Positions 5,728 to 5,983 of a stretch of 5,983 bases of DNA are shown piece after piece; position 1 is the stretch's first letter, and each line of letters begins with the position of its first letter. The stretch is from assembly GCA_031284845.1 (NCBI GenBank), contig JAITXH010000187.1, forward strand, positions 1-5,983. The letters run 5' to 3'. The notes beneath the pieces were generated by a model. It was given only the letters and a program-made list of their open reading frames with translations, had not been told where the DNA came from and did no database searches. The stretch is from Puniceicoccales bacterium. Lineage in GTDB: Bacteria > Verrucomicrobiota > Verrucomicrobiia > Opitutales > UBA953. A program made the position numbers and the translations under genes.

Positions 5728-5983
5728 GCCTTTCCGACGCCAGCCCGTTAATCAAGGTCCGGGAGCTGTGCGTAGAGCGCGACCGCGCCATTTTGCACCG
5801 CATCAACTGGACGATGAATCCCGGCGAGCACTGGGTCATTTTGGGCGCCAATGGCTCTGGAAAAACATCGCTCCTCTCCGTGCTCACCGGCTATCTCGCC
5901 GAATCCCGCGGGAGCATCACCATCGCCGGAGCCACGCGGGGTGAAGACGACTGGCGCGAACTGCGCAAGCGCGTCGGCCTCGT
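5724..5983 (+). CDS. ABC transporter ATP-binding protein, ModF/YlmA-like, N-terminal part only
   Basis: GTG at 5724 overlaps the MFS stop codon (GTGA). The frame is open to the right edge, giving 86 full codons. The protein begins with a typical ABC strand (IKVRELCVERDRAILHRINW, 10-29), then MNPGEHWVILGANGSGKTS (31-49), whose GANGSGKT is the Walker A nucleotide-binding loop, followed by LLSVLTGYLAESRGSITIAG. DDWRELRKRVGLV (75-87) leads toward the Q-loop, which lies beyond the edge. The wording 'PGEHWVILG...GSGKTSLL...GYL' and 'WRELRKRVGLV' resembles the ModF/YlmA-like group of stand-alone ATPases annotated for molybdenum or iron-complex uptake. That substrate assignment is weak. An upstream ABC permease is absent; the neighbour is an MFS protein, which does not need an ATPase. 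Whether a permease, a second ATPase domain or neither follows cannot be seen. Walker B, signature and H-loop are outside the window. Confidence 0.9.
   Translation, partial: MSLSDASPLIKVRELCVERDRAILHRINWTMNPGEHWVILGANGSGKTSLLSVLTGYLAESRGSITIAGATRGEDDWRELRKRVGL

Overview
The window is ordinary chromosomal bacterial DNA of moderately high G+C. It holds one secreted low-complexity protein, an isoprenoid enzyme, a signal peptidase, HPr, an MFS transporter and the start of an ABC ATPase. No mobile element, phage gene, CRISPR array, tRNA or rRNA is visible. The combination of an unusually long type I signal peptidase with a big insertion, an HPr with the Ser-46-type site, and a secreted protein with a single 'GVWF...GPW' unit points tentatively to a Verrucomicrobiota/PVC-type Gram-negative bacterium. 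That assignment is inference from family resemblance, not something a marker gene here proves.

Layout: the left part (1-2302) is read leftward on the minus strand. It holds the 5' portion of an exported Pro/Arg/Val-rich protein that runs off the left edge (start at 1003), a possible 31-residue single-helix membrane peptide (1181-1276), and a trans-isoprenyl (polyprenyl) diphosphate synthase (1283-2302). A divergent intergenic region (2303-2525) contains two nearly concentric inverted repeats. From 2526 everything is read rightward: signal peptidase I (lepB), HPr (ptsH), an EntS-like MFS permease, and an ABC ATPase of the ModF/YlmA-like type that overlaps the permease stop by four bases and runs off the right edge.

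How they fit together: the four rightward genes are closely packed (gaps of about 83 nt, 5 nt, then a 4-nt overlap) with no terminator-like hairpin between them, so they may be one transcription unit. Their functions are membrane and housekeeping ones (protein export, phosphocarrier regulation, solute efflux, an ATPase) and do not form an obvious single pathway. The polyprenyl synthase makes the allylic diphosphate for a quinone side chain or carrier lipid and is divergently transcribed from lepB. Shine-Dalgarno sequences are nearly absent; the clearest is the GAGGA before the ABC gene.

No stretch longer than about 300 bases lacks a gene. I looked for a previously undescribed system and did not find a convincing one. 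The points most worth a second look are the roughly 160-residue insertion in the signal peptidase, the exported low-complexity protein, the tiny membrane ORF, and the nested palindromes in the divergent promoter region.
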